DNA of 6,015 bases from the NCBI GenBank assembly GCA_003566875.1, contig PXBQ01000096.1:1-6015 (forward strand), in the 5' to 3' direction. A program made the position numbers and the translations under genes. The notes under the pieces were generated by a model. It made no database searches, was not told the origin of the DNA, and saw only the letters and a list, made by a program, of their open reading frames with translations. This stretch comes from Spirochaetaceae bacterium (GTDB lineage: Bacteria; Spirochaetota; Spirochaetia; DSM-27196; PXBQ01). Of the stretch, positions 3,745-6,015 are shown piece after piece; the stretch's first letter is position 1; every line of letters begins with the position of its first letter.

Positions 3745-6015
3745 CTTATCAAGATGAACTCCACTCGCCTATTTTGCCAACGATTCTCGATATCCGTATG
3801 TGGTACGATCGGCACCGATCCACCTTTCCCCTCGATCGAGATCCGCGACGCCGAAATCCCACGCTCAACCAGTGCATCCTTCACACTCTGCGCGCGATTC
3901 CGCGACAACGGTACTCGAACGTCGCGATCCTCCTGTTCGGTACCCGAGACGTTGACGGCGTGCCCCTCGACGAGAATGCGGTACTGGTCGTACCGAGTGA
4001 AGATCTCGGCGAGTCTGTTCATGACCTCAAGATTCTTCGCTCCGGTCGGCGTCGTCGAGTCCAAAACCAGAGCGGCACTCTCCGGAAGGAAGTTGATGTT
4101 CGATATCTGCACTTTGAGCCGATCGCCGTCGCGCACAACGAGAATATCAACGGGGATGACCCCGGAAACACTTCTCCGGTTTCCGAGTACGTCGACAACC
4201 TCAAGGGCGTACGGGTAGTCCTCGGCCGAGCGGACGAGTTCACCGTCGATCGCGCGACCGTCCCAGGTGATCACCGATGCGGGTCGGCCGCGCCCCGAGA
4301 ACTCGGTGAAGTATCCGCCACGCTGGTCGCGTATCTCCATCCGCCACGCCTGAATCTCGCTTCGGTTGTCAATCGCGATCGAGATCGCCAATTCGTCGTC
4401 GACGCCGTCGCCATCGGGCGAAAACGGAACCGGGTCGAGTGAAACCCGTACATCGGGCGGAGAAACGTCGAGCAGAAATCTCGACGTTGTCGCCACGGGC
4501 CTGTTCCCTTTCTCGTAATTTACTTCAAATTCCGCGGTGTAGTAGCCTTCGCGGACTCTGCCCGTCGTTCCGCGACCGTCCCAGGTGATCTGTGACCGCG
4601 GCTGCAGCTCCTCGCCCGTGTACATTCGTTCGACCGTTCCCGATTCGTGCCTGATCCGTAACACCCACCGATCGATACCGTCGACAACATTCGCAAAAGT
4701 CGTGATTCCAACCGTATCGAACAACCCGTTTCCGTTCGGTGCGAACCCCGACGCGTCGACCGTCACGAAGACCGGGGTCGGCCGCGTATCGACGCGAATC
4801 CCTTCGATGGTTTCGACGGTCCGGTTTCCTGCACGGTCGGTTGCGTACACATCGTACCGGTATTCGCCGTCGGGGACGAGGTTCCCCGCGTCGTCGGTTC
4901 CGTCCCACGTGAAGTCTTCCACCTCGCCCGGCCACACGAAACGCCTCACAACAGTGCCGGTCTCGACCCTCGTGATCGTTCCTTCCCAGGCGCTCTCCGA
5001 GCTCGACTGCTGCGAAACGCGAATCGTGTCGCGTCGTCCGTCACCGTCGGGTGAGAACAACGTGTAGGGTGTCGAGACTCGGATACTCGGGAATTCGGTA
5101 TCGAGACTAAAGGCCGCGGTTCTCGCGGATGACTCGCTCGCGTTGCGGTACGTAACCGAAATCCGCGCACGATAAACACCGTCAGGAAGCCGACGTCCGA
5201 GTCCATCAAGTCCATCCCAAGTAACGGTCGCAGGCACCGGACCGCTGCCCCGAACGGTACGTGCGACATCGTCGTTTTCGTCGATCACCTCAAAGCTGTA
5301 CGACACGACGTCCGAATTCCTTTGAATTTGTGGAAAAAACCGGATCCGGTCGCGCACACCCGAGGCGTTCGGGGAAAAAGCATCAAATTCGGCGGTTATC
5401 AACGCCTCGGCCGCTTCGGTGTCGAGTACGAACGCGATCGGTCGCGCCCGTCCGGTGTTCCCCGCGCGGTCGGTCGATTCCAGATTGTACACGTAAGACC
5501 CGTCAGCGGCCAAACGGCCGTCATCACGTTGTCCGTTCCATCGATGAGCGATATCGGCCGTCCCCGGCCACCGAAATTCACGTATCGTCTCACCGGCGGT
5601 CGTCTCGACTCGTCCAACCCATTCATCCTGCAAACTCGTTTCCTGGAAGAAAGTGATGAAATCTCTTACGCCGTCGCCGTTGGGTGAAAAAATCGTGTAA
5701 TCGACGCGAACATCCGCGTTTGGCGGCGTAAGGTCAAGAATCACGTCCGGAGATACCACACGCGGAGAATTTCCGTTTCGGTACAAGACGTTCAGGGCGG
5801 CATTGTACCGGCCCTCGGGCAAAACCCGCCCGTCGTCACCGCGCCCGTTGAAGACGACCTCGGTCGGAGGATGGTCGCGGCCGGAGATCGTCCGCACGGC
5901 GACACCGGAAGGAGTTTGAAACACCAACTCCCAATTCATCACGCCCGAGGCCGTCGGAACATCGAGGTAGAACGAAACACTGTCACGAACACCGTTTCCG
6001 TTCGGTGAAAAAAAA
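3741..6015 (-). CDS. Repeat-rich envelope protein with six FlgD/Ig-like units and a C-terminal OmpA-like domain (5' end outside window)
   Basis: The frame is open from the window edge to a TGA at 3743-3741, giving 757 visible residues. The first possible start (GTG at 5942) is not real, because the same frame upstream already encodes a repeat motif, FFSPNGNGVRD. Six tandem units (residues 2-108, 109-212, 213-319, 320-423, 424-530 and 531-about 624) each open with F-S/A-P-N/D-x-x-G-x-x-D. Most carry a mid-unit W/F-D/N-G turn, then 'DGxY' and a closing 'DxxGN' or 'YxNG' strand. This is the pattern of FlgD-type Ig-like domains. Residues of about 635-757 form an OmpA/MotB-like domain (INFLPESAAL, VEGHAVN, PLSRNRAQSV, ISIEGKGG, NRWQNRRVEF), which usually anchors envelope proteins to peptidoglycan. 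The canonical binding Asp is replaced by Val (residue 687), while the Arg of LSxxRA (residue 707) is kept. A periplasmic or outer-membrane location is inferred; the signal peptide would be outside the window. The exact function is unknown. The stop codon overlaps the dnaG start. Confidence 0.92.
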   Translation of the reverse strand, partial: FFSPNGNGVRDSVSFYLDVPTASGVMNWELVFQTPSGVAVRTISGRDHPPTEVVFNGRGDDGRVLPEGRYNAALNVLYRNGNSPRVVSPDVILDLTPPNADVRVDYTIFSPNGDGVRDFITFFQETSLQDEWVGRVETTAGETIREFRWPGTADIAHRWNGQRDDGRLAADGSYVYNLESTDRAGNTGRARPIAFVLDTEAAEALITAEFDAFSPNASGVRDRIRFFPQIQRNSDVVSYSFEVIDENDDVARTVRGSGPVPATVTWDGLDGLGRRLPDGVYRARISVTYRNASESSARTAAFSLDTEFPSIRVSTPYTLFSPDGDGRRDTIRVSQQSSSESAWEGTITRVETGTVVRRFVWPGEVEDFTWDGTDDAGNLVPDGEYRYDVYATDRAGNRTVETIEGIRVDTRPTPVFVTVDASGFAPNGNGLFDTVGITTFANVVDGIDRWVLRIRHESGTVERMYTGEELQPRSQITWDGRGTTGRVREGYYTAEFEVNYEKGNRPVATTSRFLLDVSPPDVRVSLDPVPFSPDGDGVDDELAISIAIDNRSEIQAWRMEIRDQRGGYFTEFSGRGRPASVITWDGRAIDGELVRSAEDYPYALEVVDVLGNRRSVSGVIPVDILVVRDGDRLKVQISNINFLPESAALVLDSTTPTGAKNLEVMNRLAEIFTRYDQYRILVEGHAVNVSGTEQEDRDVRVPLSRNRAQSVKDALVERGISASRISIEGKGGSVPIVPHTDIENRWQNRRVEFILIR
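3744..4112 (-). other. OmpA-like C-terminal domain of the envelope protein
   Basis: About 123 residues with the family's order of elements: a first strand with F-x-x-x-S (INFLPESAAL), a helix (NLEVMNRLAEIF), the strand ILVEGHAVN, the LSxxRA helix (PLSRNRAQSVKDALVERG), the strand RISIEGKGG, and the final NRRVEFILI. The distance from the GHxx position (residue 687, Val in place of Asp) to the LSxxRA Arg (707) is 20 residues, against 15 in the common OmpA pattern. A short acidic insertion (EQEDRD) therefore lies in the ligand-binding loop. Confidence 0.88.
4143..4424 (-). repeat. FlgD/Ig-like unit 6 (mosaic, last unit before the OmpA domain)
   Basis: Begins FSPDGDGVDD, a B-type opening. Its middle (EFSGRGRPASVITWDGR) looks like A units, while its end (EVVDVLGNRRS) is B-like. 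The boundary with the OmpA domain, through VPVDILV-type strand and linker, is approximate. Confidence 0.75.
4425..4745 (-). repeat. FlgD/Ig-like unit 5 (A type, 107 residues)
   Basis: Begins FAPNGNGLFD, then ITWDGRGTTGRVREGYY and the A-type ending VNYEKGNRP and LLDVSPP. The 20 bases at 4571-4590, encoding the ITWDGR turn and flank, recur exactly in unit 6 at 4253-4272. Confidence 0.85.
4746..5057 (-). repeat. FlgD/Ig-like unit 4 (B type, 104 residues)
   Basis: Begins FSPDGDGRRD, followed by RFVWPG, WDGTDDAGNLVPDGEY and the B-type ending YATDRAGNRT. It is the cleanest match to the FlgD-Ig pattern of the six units. Confidence 0.87.
5058..5378 (-). repeat. FlgD/Ig-like unit 3 (A type, 107 residues)
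   Basis: Begins FSPNASGVRD, in which the central Gly-Asp/Asn pair is replaced by Ala-Ser. It has WDGLDGLGRRLPDGVY, and the A-type ending SVTYRNASES and FSLDTEFP corresponds to that of unit 1. Confidence 0.85.
5379..5690 (-). repeat. FlgD/Ig-like unit 2 (B type, 104 residues)
   Basis: Begins FSPNGDGVRD. Its B-type marks are 'EFRWPG' before the WNG turn and the ending 'STDRAGN', both closely matched in unit 4 (RFVWPG and ATDRAGN). Confidence 0.85.
5691..6011 (-). repeat. FlgD/Ig-like unit 1 (A type, 107 residues)
   Basis: Begins FSPNGNGVRD at the window edge, has a mid-unit FNGRGDDGRVLPEGRY turn, and ends with the A-type strand NVLYRNGNSP and ILDLTPP. It proves that the reading frame continues upstream of 5942. 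The 16 bases encoding PNGNG and flanks are identical to those of unit 5, another A-type unit. Confidence 0.85.

Noticed and set aside
3774..4442. A 222-codon open frame on the plus strand
   Set aside because: It lies entirely antisense to the repeat/OmpA gene, its product has no recognisable domain, and long antisense frames are expected opposite GC-rich coding sequence. The plus-strand frames at 4585-5067 and 3754-4218 are rejected for the same reason.
4253..4590. Direct repeat as a mobile-element or CRISPR-like signal
   Set aside because: The 20-bp identity lies in homologous positions of two protein repeat units, in frame, and is explained by domain duplication.
3741..5942. A complete 733-residue protein starting at the GTG at 5942
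   Set aside because: The same frame continues without a stop to the window edge and encodes a full repeat-opening motif upstream of that GTG, so the gene starts outside the window.

Overview
The window reads as one minus-strand gene cluster from a Gram-negative, moderately GC-rich bacterium, most likely a spirochaete. Three things suggest this: the order dnaG-rpoD followed by a coiled-coil gene resembling the spirochaete C4-type zinc-ribbon proteins; an OmpA-type C-terminal domain whose peptidoglycan-binding motif is altered to 'GHAVN' rather than 'GHTDN', as in many spirochaete envelope proteins; and a large non-conserved insert in the sigma factor. This assignment comes from recalled family features, not from a search.

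Layout in transcription order, from high to low coordinates: (1) 6015-3741, the C-terminal 757 residues of a large envelope protein. It has six tandem FlgD/Ig-like units followed by an OmpA-like domain, and its N-terminus lies outside the window. (2) 3744-1969, dnaG (DNA primase), whose start codon overlaps the previous stop by 4 bases. (3) 1976-243, rpoD (primary sigma factor), overlapping dnaG by 8 bases. (4) A 103-base gap with a possible weak promoter. (5) 139-1, the first 46 codons of a coiled-coil protein that leaves the window.

The core is a version of the 'macromolecular synthesis' operon, in which replication initiation (primase) and transcription initiation (housekeeping sigma) are co-expressed. 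Here the gene directly upstream of dnaG encodes a repeat-rich envelope protein and appears translationally coupled to it. A promoter-like element inside dnaG could let rpoD be expressed separately.

The most unusual structure is in the envelope protein. Its repeat units alternate strictly between 107 and 104 residues, giving a 211-residue A-B super-repeat present three times, with matching A-type and B-type sequence signatures. No mobile element, CRISPR array, tRNA or rRNA was seen. Apart from the 103-base gap, essentially all of the window is coding.
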